Shown: positions 35,494 to 46,071, counted from the first letter of the stretch. The stretch: DNA of 64,000 nt from Croceimicrobium sp963977415 (GCA_963977415.1 CAXBOS010000006.1:1-64000), one strand, 5' to 3'. Translations and numbers: made by a program. The notes: a model not told the origin generated them from the sequence alone.

Positions 35494-38400
35494 ATGTCTT
35501 CTAAAGCAGAAACAATTTTCCTTGGCTCTAACCCTATTCAACAAGCTCCCCCTCAGGTAGAAGGGGGATTTGTAGAAATTTCGGGGGAAAGCTATTACAA
35601 GATTTCCAACTACCACGCAATGGACCCCTTCTTTATGACAGTGGTTAGCCCTAGCGATCAGTGGCTTTTTATTGCTAGTAATGGCGGACTTACCGCAGGT
35701 AGAAAGAATGCGGAATCGGCCTTATTTCCCTATTATACTGACGATAAAATTATCGACAATGCGGAAAATACCGGTTCAAAAACCTTAATTAAAGTAAAGC
35801 GTGATGGACACACCCAGCTATGGGAAGCCTTTTCGCTGCGCTCCGAAGGCCTGTATCAAATTCGTAGAAATATTTACAAAAACAGCTTGGGCAATAAGCT
35901 GCGCTTCGAAGAAATTAATGAAAGCCTCGGCCTAAGTTTTAGCTATGAATGGTCTTTCAGTAATCGCTACGGCTTTATTAAAAAAAGCTGGCTTAAAAAC
36001 TTAAGTTCTGATGGAGCCGAAATCGCCATTCTCGATGGTTTGCAAAACATTTTACCCTCGGGTGTAAATAGTGCCTTGCAAAGTGGCAGAAGCACTTTGG
36101 TAGATGCTTACAAGAAAAATGAAAAGATAGCCGATTCTACTTTAGCCATCTTTAGTCTCAGCGCACGCATTGTTGACAAAGCCGAGCCCGCCGAAGCATT
36201 AAGAGCTAATACCATTTGGTCTAGTGGCCTTGCGGCAGATGCGATTTTATTATCCAATCTGCAACTGGATAATTTCCGTCGTGGCACTACCATTGAAAAC
36301 GAAAGCTTTATTAAGGCTACAAAAGGTGCTTATTTTATTCATAGCCAGTTTAAAATGGCTGCAAACGAAGAGAAGCATTGGCTTTGCGTAGCAGAACTCA
36401 ATATGTCTAGCGCCCAAGTTGCGCAACTAAGAGAAGAGCTTAAAAACGAAGGTGCCTTAGTAGCGAAGGTAGAAGCAGAAATTACCGCCGACTCCCTTAA
36501 GCTTAAAAAACTAGTAGGCTTAGCCGATGGTTTACAAAGCAGTAAGGACAAATTAATTAGCACCCGTCATTATAGTAATGTGCTCTTTAACATTATGCGT
36601 GGTGGTATTTTCGAAGGACTTTACCTGCTTAGTAAAAACGACCTATTAAAGTACTTCAATATTGTAAACCATAAGCTAAGCATTGCCTACGCTAACTTTT
36701 TCGAAAGCCTGGATGAGCAACTTAGTTATAGCAGTTTGGTTGCAAAGGCCAAAGAAACGGGCAACAGCGATTTAATCCGCATTTGCCGCGAATATTTACC
36801 ACTATCATTCAGTCGCCGCCACGGTGACCCCAGCCGCCCTTGGAATTATTTCAGCATCGAAAACCTAGACCAAGAAGGTAATCGCATTATTAACTACGAA
36901 GGCAACTGGCGCGATATTTTTCAAAACTGGGAAGCGCTCAGCTATTCTTTCCCGCTTTATATTGAGGGTATCATTGCCAAATTTGTTAACGCATCTACGC
37001 TTGACGGTTATAACCCCTATCGTATTTCTAAAAACGGTATTGATTGGGAAGTAATTGAAGAACATGACCCTTGGTCTTTTATTGGCTATTGGGGTGATCA
37101 TCAGATTATTTATCTGCAGAAGCTCCTCGAACATTCGGCGGCGCACTACCCCAACAAACTGCAGGAAATGCTATCGGAGGAATCCTTTGTTTACGCCAAT
37201 GTTCCTTACCGTATAAAATCTTATTCCGAAATAGTTCGAGATTCTAGCGATACCATCGACTTTGATCACGATTTGGAAAAAATAATTCAAGGCCGCGTAG
37301 AGTCTGTGGGCAGCGATGGTCGCTTAGCCTGGGATGAATCACAAAATATTATTAAAGCGAATTTGGCGGAGAAAATCCTCTTAACCGCTTTAACCAAACT
37401 CTATAATTTTATTCCCGAAACTGGCATTTGGCTTAATACTCAAAGACCGGAATGGAATGATGCCAACAATGCTCTCGTAGGGAATGGCGTAAGCATGGTG
37501 ACTCTTTATTATTTACGTCGCTTTATAGCTTTTAACAGCACGCTCTTTAGCGAGTCTAGCCAAAGTGCTTTTGCTTTAAACAGCCCGCTTTACAATTTAA
37601 CCGCTAACGTGTTAAAGACTTTTCAAGAGCATAAAGACTCCCTTGGTAAACCTTTTAGTGCGCAAGAACGTCGGGCCATTTGCGACAGTCTCGGTTATGC
37701 GGGCGATCGCTATCGCGCTCTTGCTTATTCTGGTTTAGGAGGCGAAAAACAAGAAATTGATAAGCAAGCCATTATTAATTTATTTGACTTGGCTTTAGCC
37801 TACATTGATGATGCGATTGCTAAAAACCGTCGTGCAGATGGTCTTTACCATGCTTACAATTTAATTGAGTTTAGCGAAGATGCTGTTGAAATTTCCTACC
37901 TCTACGAAATGTTGGAAGGACAAGTGGCGGCTTTAAGCACCGATAATTTAAAGGCGGAAGAAGCTTTAAATATACTGGATCAATTAAAGCAGAGTGCCAT
38001 GTATCGTGCCGATCAGTATAGCTATATGCTTTACCCAGATCGGACTTTAGCGCCTTTTATCGAAAAAAATAATATTCCCGCTAGCTTTGTAAAGGCTTCT
38101 GCTTTAATCAAAGCTATGCACGCCCAAGGCAATCAAAGCATCGTAGAAATTGGAGGACCTGAATCCTATCATTTTAATGGCGACCTAAACAATGCCAAAG
38201 ATTTAGAAGATCGTTTAAACAAGTTGGCGCAATCTCCTTGGGCTGAACTCGCTCGTACAGAAGCTAATTCTTTGTTAGAGCTTTTTGAAGAGACCTTTAA
38301 TCACCGTGCTTTTACAGGCCGCTCTGGTACTTTTTACGGTTACGAAGGCTTGGGAAGCATTTACTGGCACATGGTTTCTAAACTTCTCTTAGCTGTGCAA

Positions 38401-38946
38401 GAGAATATTTACAAGGGTAAAGCGGCCCAGGCTGATCCTAAAATTATGGGTGCCTTAATCGATCACTACTACGAGATTAGAGCGGGTATTGGAGCTAATA
38501 AAAACCCAAAATTGTACGGTGCTTTCCCTACCGATGCCTACTCGCATACACCTTCTAATGCTGGCGTACAGCAACCTGGTATGACAGGACAAGTGAAGGA
38601 AGATGTATTAAACCGTTGGGCCGAATTAGGACTAAAAGTACAGCAGGGTCAACTGAGCATTGCACCTTTCTTTATGCACCCCGACGAGTTTAATAGCACC
38701 GCAAGCACCTTTGACTATGTAGATGCTTTAGGTGAGTTTCAAAGTATCGCCCTAAAAGAAGGTCAAATGGCTTTCAGCTATTGTGGAGTGCCTATTATTT
38801 ACCAATCTGGCGCAAGCTACCAGCTTACTATTTTCTATGCCAATGGCCAAGAAGAAAGAACAGATCAATCCAGCCTAAGCTTAGCCGAAAGCCAAGGTAT
38901 ATTTAGCCGCAGTGGCCACATTAAACGAATCGAATTAAGCTTTTAA
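35494..38946 (+). CDS. Large cytosolic GH149/GH94-clan phosphorylase
   Basis: An 1150-residue protein without signal peptide. The length and overall layout (N-terminal beta-sandwich with a 'YKISNYHAMDPFFMTVVSPSDQWLFIASNGG' region, a long (alpha/alpha)6 half, C-terminal Y-G-A-F-P-T-D-A-Y-S-H) fit the GH149 beta-1,3-oligoglucan phosphorylases, which are ~1100 residues, rather than ~800-residue GH94. The general-acid Asp expected in the clan (DWNDG of cellobiose phosphorylase) corresponds to E653-W-N-D656. F-F-M-H-P-D-E-F and Y-G-Y-E-G-L-G-S-I-Y-W are further conserved-looking stretches. It would convert beta-1,3-oligoglucan + Pi to glucose-1-phosphate. GH161 is an alternative. ATG 35494 chosen over TTG 35491. 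Confidence 0.7.
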   Translation: MSSKAETIFLGSNPIQQAPPQVEGGFVEISGESYYKISNYHAMDPFFMTVVSPSDQWLFIASNGGLTAGRKNAESALFPYYTDDKIIDNAENTGSKTLIKVKRDGHTQLWEAFSLRSEGLYQIRRNIYKNSLGNKLRFEEINESLGLSFSYEWSFSNRYGFIKKSWLKNLSSDGAEIAILDGLQNILPSGVNSALQSGRSTLVDAYKKNEKIADSTLAIFSLSARIVDKAEPAEALRANTIWSSGLAADAILLSNLQLDNFRRGTTIENESFIKATKGAYFIHSQFKMAANEEKHWLCVAELNMSSAQVAQLREELKNEGALVAKVEAEITADSLKLKKLVGLADGLQSSKDKLISTRHYSNVLFNIMRGGIFEGLYLLSKNDLLKYFNIVNHKLSIAYANFFESLDEQLSYSSLVAKAKETGNSDLIRICREYLPLSFSRRHGDPSRPWNYFSIENLDQEGNRIINYEGNWRDIFQNWEALSYSFPLYIEGIIAKFVNASTLDGYNPYRISKNGIDWEVIEEHDPWSFIGYWGDHQIIYLQKLLEHSAAHYPNKLQEMLSEESFVYANVPYRIKSYSEIVRDSSDTIDFDHDLEKIIQGRVESVGSDGRLAWDESQNIIKANLAEKILLTALTKLYNFIPETGIWLNTQRPEWNDANNALVGNGVSMVTLYYLRRFIAFNSTLFSESSQSAFALNSPLYNLTANVLKTFQEHKDSLGKPFSAQERRAICDSLGYAGDRYRALAYSGLGGEKQEIDKQAIINLFDLALAYIDDAIAKNRRADGLYHAYNLIEFSEDAVEISYLYEMLEGQVAALSTDNLKAEEALNILDQLKQSAMYRADQYSYMLYPDRTLAPFIEKNNIPASFVKASALIKAMHAQGNQSIVEIGGPESYHFNGDLNNAKDLEDRLNKLAQSPWAELARTEANSLLELFEETFNHRAFTGRSGTFYGYEGLGSIYWHMVSKLLLAVQENIYKGKAAQADPKIMGALIDHYYEIRAGIGANKNPKLYGAFPTDAYSHTPSNAGVQQPGMTGQVKEDVLNRWAELGLKVQQGQLSIAPFFMHPDEFNSTASTFDYVDALGEFQSIALKEGQMAFSYCGVPIIYQSGASYQLTIFYANGQEERTDQSSLSLAESQGIFSRSGHIKRIELSF

Positions 38947-38976
38947 TTAAACAAAAAAGCTCTTTAAAATCTAGTT

Positions 38977-41900
38977 ATGATTAAAATTTATCAGCGCTTA
39001 ACGCAGATCTTTATCCTGACCTTATTGGTCCAATTCTCTGCAGTAGCGCAGGTAGTAAATGTTGGCAGTGGTAGCTATACCGCCACTTTCCCGGGCACCG
39101 ATGCTGCCGGTAGAAATGGTTATCCCTCAGGGACACCCTTTGTGGTGGGCAATGCAGCTAACCGCCCCGTGCCTACCAACGATTGGTGGTCCGATAAGAT
39201 TAAAAACGCGCACTCCAGCAATCTCTTTAACTATCCTTTCACGGAAAAAACCCTCAACAGCGGTTTGGTTTTAACCTACATTCCCTGGGGACCGATTGAT
39301 AATATTGAACCAGTGAAAGTGGGGCTAAACGGCCTCAATGCTAGCGCGGCAAATATTTCCGATTTCAGCGACTGGACCATTACGATGCAATGGAAAAATG
39401 GCACAAAGCAAATGGAGGCCACCACAGGTATAGGGATGCCTTTTGTGTATTTCACGAAAGACTCGGCGAGTTTGGCGGAAGTTACCGTTGATCAAGGCAC
39501 CGCTACCATCCATAATGAGATTCTTATTATCGAGAACTTACGCAATGGGGCCGACTTCTCTGTTTATGCCCCCACAGGTAGTGTTTGGACTAAAACTGGA
39601 AATGTGTATAGCTCCAATTTAAATGGCGAGAATTACTGGTCCTTGGCCTTCCTGCCTTTGAGCTCTAGCAATTTAGTAACGGCGGCAAATGCCTTTCAGC
39701 AGTACGCTTATGTTTTTCCAACAGGCACCACAAGTTCTTTCTCTTACGATGAAAACACCAGTCAAGTAACCACGGTTTTTAATGTGCAGACTAGTGTAAA
39801 AGAGGGCACGGCAACTAATATGCTTTTAGGCCTTTTACCTCATCAATGGGCTAATTTAGGCAGCGGAAGCGTTAACACGCCTCATACATACAACACCGTA
39901 AGAGGGCAGTTAAAAATGATGGCGGGCAATACATTTAGCACCGTAAACACCTTCTACGGGATATTACCTACCCTGCCTTATATCGACTTTTACAGCCCTA
40001 CTTTCAGTCCGGCTAAGATGAACACCAAAATTAAACTTTTGGAAAACGAAGGCTTAGCTACTTGGACCGATTCGTATAATGAAGGGCAAGCCATGAACCG
40101 TTTAATTCAAACGGCCCGCGTCGCTGAAATTAGTGGCGATACCGTAGCTTTAAATAAAATCGTAAGCACCATTAAAGCGCGTTTAGAAGATTGGTTAAAA
40201 GCCAATAGTGGTGAGGTGGCCTTCTTATTTTATTACAATCAAACTTGGTCGGCTATGCTAGGCTATCCTGCTGGTCACGGCCAAGATGTGAATATTAATG
40301 ATCATCATTTTCATTGGGGCTATTTTATTCATGCCGCCGCTTTTTTAGAGCAATACGATGCGGGTTGGAAAAACCAGTGGGGCGATATGATTAATCTTTT
40401 AGTAAGGGATGCGGCGAGCAGCAATCGCCAAGATAACCTCTTCCCTTATTTACGAAATTTTAGTCCTTATGCCGGACATTGCTGGGCCAATGGCTTTGCA
40501 ACTTTCCCGCAAGGAAACGACCAAGAGTCGACTTCCGAAAGCATGCAGTTTAACTCCTCTTTAATTCATTGGGGAGAAGTTACCGGCAACGATTCCATTC
40601 GCGATTTAGGCATTTACCTCTACACTACCGAGCAAGCAGCGGTTGAAGAGTACTGGTTTGATATGTACAATCGCAATTTTGCTAGTAGTCAACAATACTC
40701 CCTAGTATCGCGAGTTTGGGGCAACAGCTATGACAACGGTACTTTCTGGACGGCAGACATCGCCGCGTCTTACGGTATAGAGATGTACCCTATTCATGGT
40801 GGATCGCTTTACTTAGGCCACAATGTTTCCTATGTAGATCAGCTTTGGGCGGAAATTGAGCAAAATACAGGCATCTTAACTAATGATCCCAATGTTAATT
40901 TATGGCATGATGTAAAGTGGAAATACCTCTCCTTTACCGATCCTCAAAAGGCCATAACTATGTACGATTCTTATCCCGAAAGAAACTTAAAATTCGGGGT
41001 TTCCGATGCCCAAACCTACCATTGGTTGCACAGCATGAACGTCTTAGGCGAGGTTAGCACGGCTATTACCTCTAACCACCCCTTAGCGGCGGCTTTTAAT
41101 AATAATGGAACCATTATTTATGTGGCCCAAAATTATGGCAACGATAGCATCATAGTAAATTTCTCCGATGGTTTTAACCTAGATGTACCCGGACATAAAC
41201 TGGTAACTAGCATTGATGTAGACGTAGACGGGGTATTAAGCACCAGCTTTACGCGCGCTTACCCTGGCGGGTCTGTTGATTTAGACGTAGTAACTTCGGG
41301 AATGGGCATTGTTTCTAAGGTAGAGTTTTACCAAGAAGATGTGCTTATTGGCACCAGCAATAGCGCTCCTTATATGGTTACCGCCGACAGTCTGCAAGTT
41401 GGGGTGCATAATTTCTATGCTCGTGTTTACGAGGGAAATACCAATTACGCACTTACCAATTTAGTGAGCGTACAAGTAGGAGAGCAATATGCCTATTCTG
41501 GCATTCCGACTCCTATTCCTGGATCTTTTGAAGCTGGGCATTACGATGTTTTTGAAGGTGGTAATGGCAATGGTATTGCTTACCAAGACCTCAGCGCTAA
41601 TAATAACGGCGACTTCCGTCCTTTGGAAGACGTAGACTCTGAACTAAATCAAAGTGAAGGAGCCGTGGTTGGATGGATTTCAGCCGGTGAGTGGTTGGAA
41701 TATACCGTAGACGTGCAAACTGCCGGTGAGTATAAATTAGAAATGCGCTATGCCTGTGGTAACTCTGCCGGCGGTGGCCCCTTGCGCATAGAATCAGACG
41801 GCGATCTTGTTTTCGGTGGCATTGGCGTAAACAATACCAGTGGTTGGAACACTTGGGCTACCAAAACCGTAACCGGTATTCCCCTTAAAAGTGGCGAGCA

Positions 41901-43095
41901 AGTAATGCGCATTCATTTTGAAAGCGGTGAAGTAAACGTGGGTAAGTTTACTTGGACCTACGAAGGTCCGCTTAGTTATGATCAAGCGGTAGCGGATGCG
42001 GGCCCTAATCAAATTCTATTGCTACCCCAAAGCACTGCTACTTTAGACGGTAGCGCTAGTTCCAGCCCATCAGGCGGAAGCCTAAATTACCAATGGACCC
42101 AAATTTTTGGCCCCAGCATCGTAAACCTGGCCAGTGCCCAATCTGCGACAAGCGCAATTAGCGGTTTGCAAGAAGGCGTTTACCTTTTTGACTTAGAAGT
42201 TACTAATGGCAGCAGTAGAGATATAGACCAAGTTTACGTGATTTCTGGCAATAGTAGCAATGTACCACCTACCGTTTCCTTAATCAGTCCTTTAAACGGC
42301 AGTGTTTACCTTACGGGAGAAGTGTTAGACTTCAACAGTATTGCTAATGATCTGAACGATAGTGTAATAAAAGTTGATTTCTACCTCGATGGCATTCTCC
42401 TAGGGAGCGATAATCAAGCGCCCTTTACTATGTCGTGGAATGCCGCTCAAGGACAGAAGACTTTACAAGCAGTGGCTTTTGATGGCTTTGGCGATTCGGC
42501 CACCTCGAATGTGGTAAACTTTACGGTAGATCCCGCGCCACCTTGCCGTAATTTATCTTCTAATGGCGACTTCTACTACGAGTTTTCCGACGATGATAAT
42601 AATCCTACCATCACTTTTATCCCGACTATTACGGGCATGGGCAGTCCCACCTGTATTTTATACATCGGCACCGACCCGGGCGCTTTGCCTGGTTATAATG
42701 TTACGCCCAATCAGCCTTTTAGAGTAACGGCTAGCAAGGGCACGCGTTTATATTTCTACTATACCTACACCCATCCTAGTGGCGGTGAAAGAAATAATGC
42801 TGGCAGTAAAGATGTATATTTAGTGGGCAGCTGTCAGAATATAAGTTTAGAAGAGCAATTAGCCTTAAATGAAATCCAGTATTACCCCAATCCGGTGAGT
42901 GATTTCCTTAACCTTGAGTTAGGCGAAGGCCAACAAGAAGTATCCATTTTCAATGTAAATGGGCAACTATTGCAAAATCTTAGCTTGGATGGTGGGTTTA
43001 ATATAATCGATATGCGTTCTTTCCAAGCTGGTTTTTATATGTTAAGAATTCAACAAGGAGCAGAGGTGAGAAACCTACGCTTAATTGTAGAATAA
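38977..43095 (+). CDS. GH81 endo-beta-1,3-glucanase, multimodular, T9SS-secreted
   Basis: A 1372-residue protein with signal to about residue 24 (VAQ). The GH81 domain (~40-735) shows RPVPTNDWWSD, D442 in N-D-H-H-F-H-W-G-Y-F and E517/E521 in N-D-Q-E-S-T-S-E. Then an Ig-like module (~749-840), CBM6 (~847-997, G-E-W-L-E-Y-T-V-D-V), PKD-like (~1005-1090), Ig-like (~1095-1187) and a small module (~1188-1288) resembling beta-1,3-glucan-binding CBM56. A type A sorting domain ends it (Y-Y-P-N-P-V-S-D, ~1295-1372). It should be secreted or surface-attached, cutting laminarin or insoluble beta-1,3-glucan. It follows the phosphorylase by 30 bp and precedes the GH17 gene by 11 bp. Confidence 0.9.
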   Translation: MIKIYQRLTQIFILTLLVQFSAVAQVVNVGSGSYTATFPGTDAAGRNGYPSGTPFVVGNAANRPVPTNDWWSDKIKNAHSSNLFNYPFTEKTLNSGLVLTYIPWGPIDNIEPVKVGLNGLNASAANISDFSDWTITMQWKNGTKQMEATTGIGMPFVYFTKDSASLAEVTVDQGTATIHNEILIIENLRNGADFSVYAPTGSVWTKTGNVYSSNLNGENYWSLAFLPLSSSNLVTAANAFQQYAYVFPTGTTSSFSYDENTSQVTTVFNVQTSVKEGTATNMLLGLLPHQWANLGSGSVNTPHTYNTVRGQLKMMAGNTFSTVNTFYGILPTLPYIDFYSPTFSPAKMNTKIKLLENEGLATWTDSYNEGQAMNRLIQTARVAEISGDTVALNKIVSTIKARLEDWLKANSGEVAFLFYYNQTWSAMLGYPAGHGQDVNINDHHFHWGYFIHAAAFLEQYDAGWKNQWGDMINLLVRDAASSNRQDNLFPYLRNFSPYAGHCWANGFATFPQGNDQESTSESMQFNSSLIHWGEVTGNDSIRDLGIYLYTTEQAAVEEYWFDMYNRNFASSQQYSLVSRVWGNSYDNGTFWTADIAASYGIEMYPIHGGSLYLGHNVSYVDQLWAEIEQNTGILTNDPNVNLWHDVKWKYLSFTDPQKAITMYDSYPERNLKFGVSDAQTYHWLHSMNVLGEVSTAITSNHPLAAAFNNNGTIIYVAQNYGNDSIIVNFSDGFNLDVPGHKLVTSIDVDVDGVLSTSFTRAYPGGSVDLDVVTSGMGIVSKVEFYQEDVLIGTSNSAPYMVTADSLQVGVHNFYARVYEGNTNYALTNLVSVQVGEQYAYSGIPTPIPGSFEAGHYDVFEGGNGNGIAYQDLSANNNGDFRPLEDVDSELNQSEGAVVGWISAGEWLEYTVDVQTAGEYKLEMRYACGNSAGGGPLRIESDGDLVFGGIGVNNTSGWNTWATKTVTGIPLKSGEQVMRIHFESGEVNVGKFTWTYEGPLSYDQAVADAGPNQILLLPQSTATLDGSASSSPSGGSLNYQWTQIFGPSIVNLASAQSATSAISGLQEGVYLFDLEVTNGSSRDIDQVYVISGNSSNVPPTVSLISPLNGSVYLTGEVLDFNSIANDLNDSVIKVDFYLDGILLGSDNQAPFTMSWNAAQGQKTLQAVAFDGFGDSATSNVVNFTVDPAPPCRNLSSNGDFYYEFSDDDNNPTITFIPTITGMGSPTCILYIGTDPGALPGYNVTPNQPFRVTASKGTRLYFYYTYTHPSGGERNNAGSKDVYLVGSCQNISLEEQLALNEIQYYPNPVSDFLNLELGEGQQEVSIFNVNGQLLQNLSLDGGFNIIDMRSFQAGFYMLRIQQGAEVRNLRLIVE

Positions 43096-43106
43096 AATTT
43101 AATGAC

Positions 43107-44909
43107 ATGAAAAAATGGACCGCCCTTCTAGGGCTGGCCTTAGTATTTAGTTTATCCTCCTGTAAGCAGGAGGATAACTTGTTTATAGAGGCCCGAGATA
43201 TTTTAGGAAATAGCGATTATCCTGCCATTGCCTATGGAGGCTATCGTCACCAAGACCGTTCTAAAGCGCCCAGCGTGGCAGACATTAAAGAGGATCTAAA
43301 AATATTAGATGCGGCGGGCTTTAAAATCCTTCGTACCTACCATGCGCGGCTTTACGATCATACGCCACGCCTTTTACAGGCCATTAAAGAAATGAAAGAT
43401 CTCGATCCTAATTTCGAGATGTACGTAATGCTAGGCGCCTGGATGCAATGCGAAAATGCCTTTGGTGAAAAGCCCAATCACAGTCGCGGCGATACCGCTA
43501 ATAATCGCGCAGAAATAGAGCAAGCCGTTAAGCTCGCCCAGCAATATCCAGATATTGTAAAAGTAATTGCCGTAGGTAATGAATCGATGGTACACTGGGC
43601 GGCCACTTACTATGTTGAACCTGGCATCATTCTTCACTGGGTAGACTATCTACAGGGGCTTAAAAAGGAAGGTAGCTTAAACGCCAAATTATGGATTACC
43701 TCCTCTGATAATTTTGCTTCTTGGGGCGGTGGCGACGATAGTTATTATAAAGAAGACCTAGAATTACTGCTTAATGCGGTAGATTATGTTTCCCTACACA
43801 GTTATCCTTTTCACGATACCCATTACGATCCAGAGTTTTGGTATGTTACTGAAAACGAAGAAGACCTAAACACCAAAGCCCAAACTGAAGCTGCTATCGC
43901 AAGGTGCGTAGCGCGCGTGAAAAAGCAATTCCAAGCGGTAAAAGATTATATGTATAGCCTAGGTATTGAAAAGGAAATCCACATTGGGGAAACAGGTTGG
44001 GCTAGTTATACCAATACCATGTACGGAGCTGAAGGCTCGCACGCAGCCGATGAGTACAAGCAAGCTTTGTATTATAATTCAATCCACGAGTGGACCAATG
44101 CCAATGGTATTTCTTGCTTTTATTTCGAAGCTTTCGACGAGCCTTGGAAAGATGGCAAAAACCCCGGAGGCTCAGAAAATCACTTTGGCTTATTTGGAGT
44201 TTCCGGAGCAGTGAAGATGCCTTTGTGGGAAAGTTTTGATCAAGGGATTTTTGAAGGCTTAAGCAGAAACGGGCAAGCCTTGCACAAGAGTTATAATGGC
44301 GATAGAGATAGTGTATTACAAGAACTCTTATCGCCGCCCTACAAGAGCTTAATGCCAATCAAGGAGATTGTGTACCCTAACAATGATAGCGTGCTTACAG
44401 AGGCTAAACACATCCTTTTATTGGGCACTGCCGTAGATGCCCATATAAATGAAGATTTCCGTTATCCCGCATCTACTGTAAAGTTAGAAGCCTGGGAAAA
44501 CACTTGCAGTATAGAGCTAAAGCAGGATTCGCTATTAGTGATAGAAACCGGCACAGGTCCTTGGTGGGGATGCGCACTTAATTACGCATCAGGCGAAAGC
44601 CTAAACCTAAGTGACTTTAAAGAAAAGGGGAAACTAGTATTTAGTATCCGAGGGCAGAGTGAATGCAATTTTGAGATTGGCTTGCAAAGTGGAAATTACG
44701 CGAAAGGGAACTTAGCGGAAGGCCATTTTAAATTTGGACCAGCTAGCACTAAAAAAATCAAGACCGAATGGCAAACATTCAGCCTTGATTTTAGTGCTTT
44801 GGAAGGGGAGCTTAATTGGGAAGATATTAGCGGTTTAGTTTACTTTAAAGGCCTTAATCAATTTGATGGAGGCACGATAGAGCTCAAAAATATCTATTAT
44901 TCCCTTTAG
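43107..44909 (+). CDS. GH17-like glucanase lipoprotein with C-terminal beta-sandwich
   Basis: A 600-residue lipoprotein (lipobox LSSC, Cys19). The catalytic (beta/alpha)8 part (~30-400) has A-Y-G-G-Y-R-H, the acid/base in AVGNES (Glu159) and the nucleophile in IHIGETGWAS (Glu295), the GH17 pattern. The C-terminal ~200 residues form a galactose-binding-like beta-sandwich (PWWGCALNY; 'WQTFSLDFSAL'), probably a binding module. Endo-beta-1,3-glucanase action on laminarin is the expected role. This is the last gene of the plus-strand cluster; it converges with a GH16 gene across 17 bp. Confidence 0.88.
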   Translation: MKKWTALLGLALVFSLSSCKQEDNLFIEARDILGNSDYPAIAYGGYRHQDRSKAPSVADIKEDLKILDAAGFKILRTYHARLYDHTPRLLQAIKEMKDLDPNFEMYVMLGAWMQCENAFGEKPNHSRGDTANNRAEIEQAVKLAQQYPDIVKVIAVGNESMVHWAATYYVEPGIILHWVDYLQGLKKEGSLNAKLWITSSDNFASWGGGDDSYYKEDLELLLNAVDYVSLHSYPFHDTHYDPEFWYVTENEEDLNTKAQTEAAIARCVARVKKQFQAVKDYMYSLGIEKEIHIGETGWASYTNTMYGAEGSHAADEYKQALYYNSIHEWTNANGISCFYFEAFDEPWKDGKNPGGSENHFGLFGVSGAVKMPLWESFDQGIFEGLSRNGQALHKSYNGDRDSVLQELLSPPYKSLMPIKEIVYPNNDSVLTEAKHILLLGTAVDAHINEDFRYPASTVKLEAWENTCSIELKQDSLLVIETGTGPWWGCALNYASGESLNLSDFKEKGKLVFSIRGQSECNFEIGLQSGNYAKGNLAEGHFKFGPASTKKIKTEWQTFSLDFSALEGELNWEDISGLVYFKGLNQFDGGTIELKNIYYSL

Positions 44910-44926
44910 TAATTCTTTCCCTTCTA

Positions 44927-46054
44927 TTATTGAAATACTCTTACGTAATCAACCGCCATTCTTTGCGGGAATACGGTACTACTGTTGGGGCTGCCAGGCC
45001 AAATACCGCCCACCGCAACGTTAAATATAAAGAAGAATTTTTCTTTAAACTCATCTAAAGAGGAGCCACTGATATTGATGGCATGATACTGAATATCATC
45101 GATATACCAGGTTATGCTACTTTGGTCCCATATGATAGAATACACATGAAATTCTTCGGATAGCTTAGCATTATTGGGTAAGCGATAGGCACCACCAAAA
45201 TCAGCTTTCACATTACTGCCATCATCAAACCAATGCACAGTTCCATGCGTATAGCCATCGCCACGTTTATTGGCTGTAGGTCCGCCAACCATTTCCATTA
45301 TATCTATTTCGCCACATCTTGGCCAACCTACGGTGCCAAAATTATCGCCTAACATCCATAAGGCAGGCCATAAACCTTGTCCTTCTGGCATGGCGGCTCT
45401 AATGTCGATTCGGCCATATTTAAAACTCTGGTTGCCCCGCGAAACAATGCGTGAAGAAGTATAAGAACTGGTTGAAAAGTCTTCTCTTTTTGCAGTGATT
45501 ACCAAGTAACCATCACGTACTTCCGTATTTTCTGGACGGTAATATTGTAATTCTTGGTTACCCCAGCCACCATTTCCGGTGCCAATTTCGTGGGTCCAAG
45601 CGCTAGATAGCGAAGTGCCTTCAAACTCATCTTGCCAAACTAAAGTATAGTTGGGATAAGAAAGAGGCGTAGTATAGCCAGTTGTGGGAATTCCACCCGC
45701 ACCTGAATTAGTAGAGATGGTGATTTCTACGGAATCACGCTTTTCAATAAAGTCGATATTAGAAATATGAGCACGGCTAACAATAAGGTAAGTGCCACTT
45801 TCGGTAAAGCGGTAGGAAAAAGTACCTTCTCTAGATTGTAGGTCTGTGCGCCCGTCTAAATCGTAAAATTCGGCGGTATAAAAATTTGCATTCACCGCAC
45901 GGGTCGTAAGGTTAACGAGACCTTCCGTGGTAGTGGATACATCAATAGTAGTTTGTAAATTAGAAGGTAAAAGGGCTGGTGCAACTGTTTTTTCCTCTGC
46001 ACAAGAAGCTGTAATAAGTAATATTACAAGTAGGGGGTAAATGCTCAATCTCAT
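44927..46054 (-). CDS. GH16 beta-1,3-glucanase lipoprotein
   Basis: A 375-residue lipoprotein (TASC, Cys18) with a PKD-like domain (~35-115) and a GH16 domain (~130-375): active site G-E-I-D-I-M-E (E249, D251, E254), plus G-N-G-G-W-G-N-Q-E-L-Q-Y-Y and G-L-W-P-A-L-W-M-L-G. The ExDxxE arrangement is that of laminarinases. It is the last gene of the minus-strand SusCD unit, but a terminator-like hairpin separates it from the preceding gene, suggesting partial read-through or separate control. It has a paralogue at 32744-33982. Confidence 0.93.
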   Translation of the reverse strand: MRLSIYPLLVILLITASCAEEKTVAPALLPSNLQTTIDVSTTTEGLVNLTTRAVNANFYTAEFYDLDGRTDLQSREGTFSYRFTESGTYLIVSRAHISNIDFIEKRDSVEITISTNSGAGGIPTTGYTTPLSYPNYTLVWQDEFEGTSLSSAWTHEIGTGNGGWGNQELQYYRPENTEVRDGYLVITAKREDFSTSSYTSSRIVSRGNQSFKYGRIDIRAAMPEGQGLWPALWMLGDNFGTVGWPRCGEIDIMEMVGGPTANKRGDGYTHGTVHWFDDGSNVKADFGGAYRLPNNAKLSEEFHVYSIIWDQSSITWYIDDIQYHAINISGSSLDEFKEKFFFIFNVAVGGIWPGSPNSSTVFPQRMAVDYVRVFQ

Positions 46055-46071
46055 AAGTTGCGTTTTAGGTT

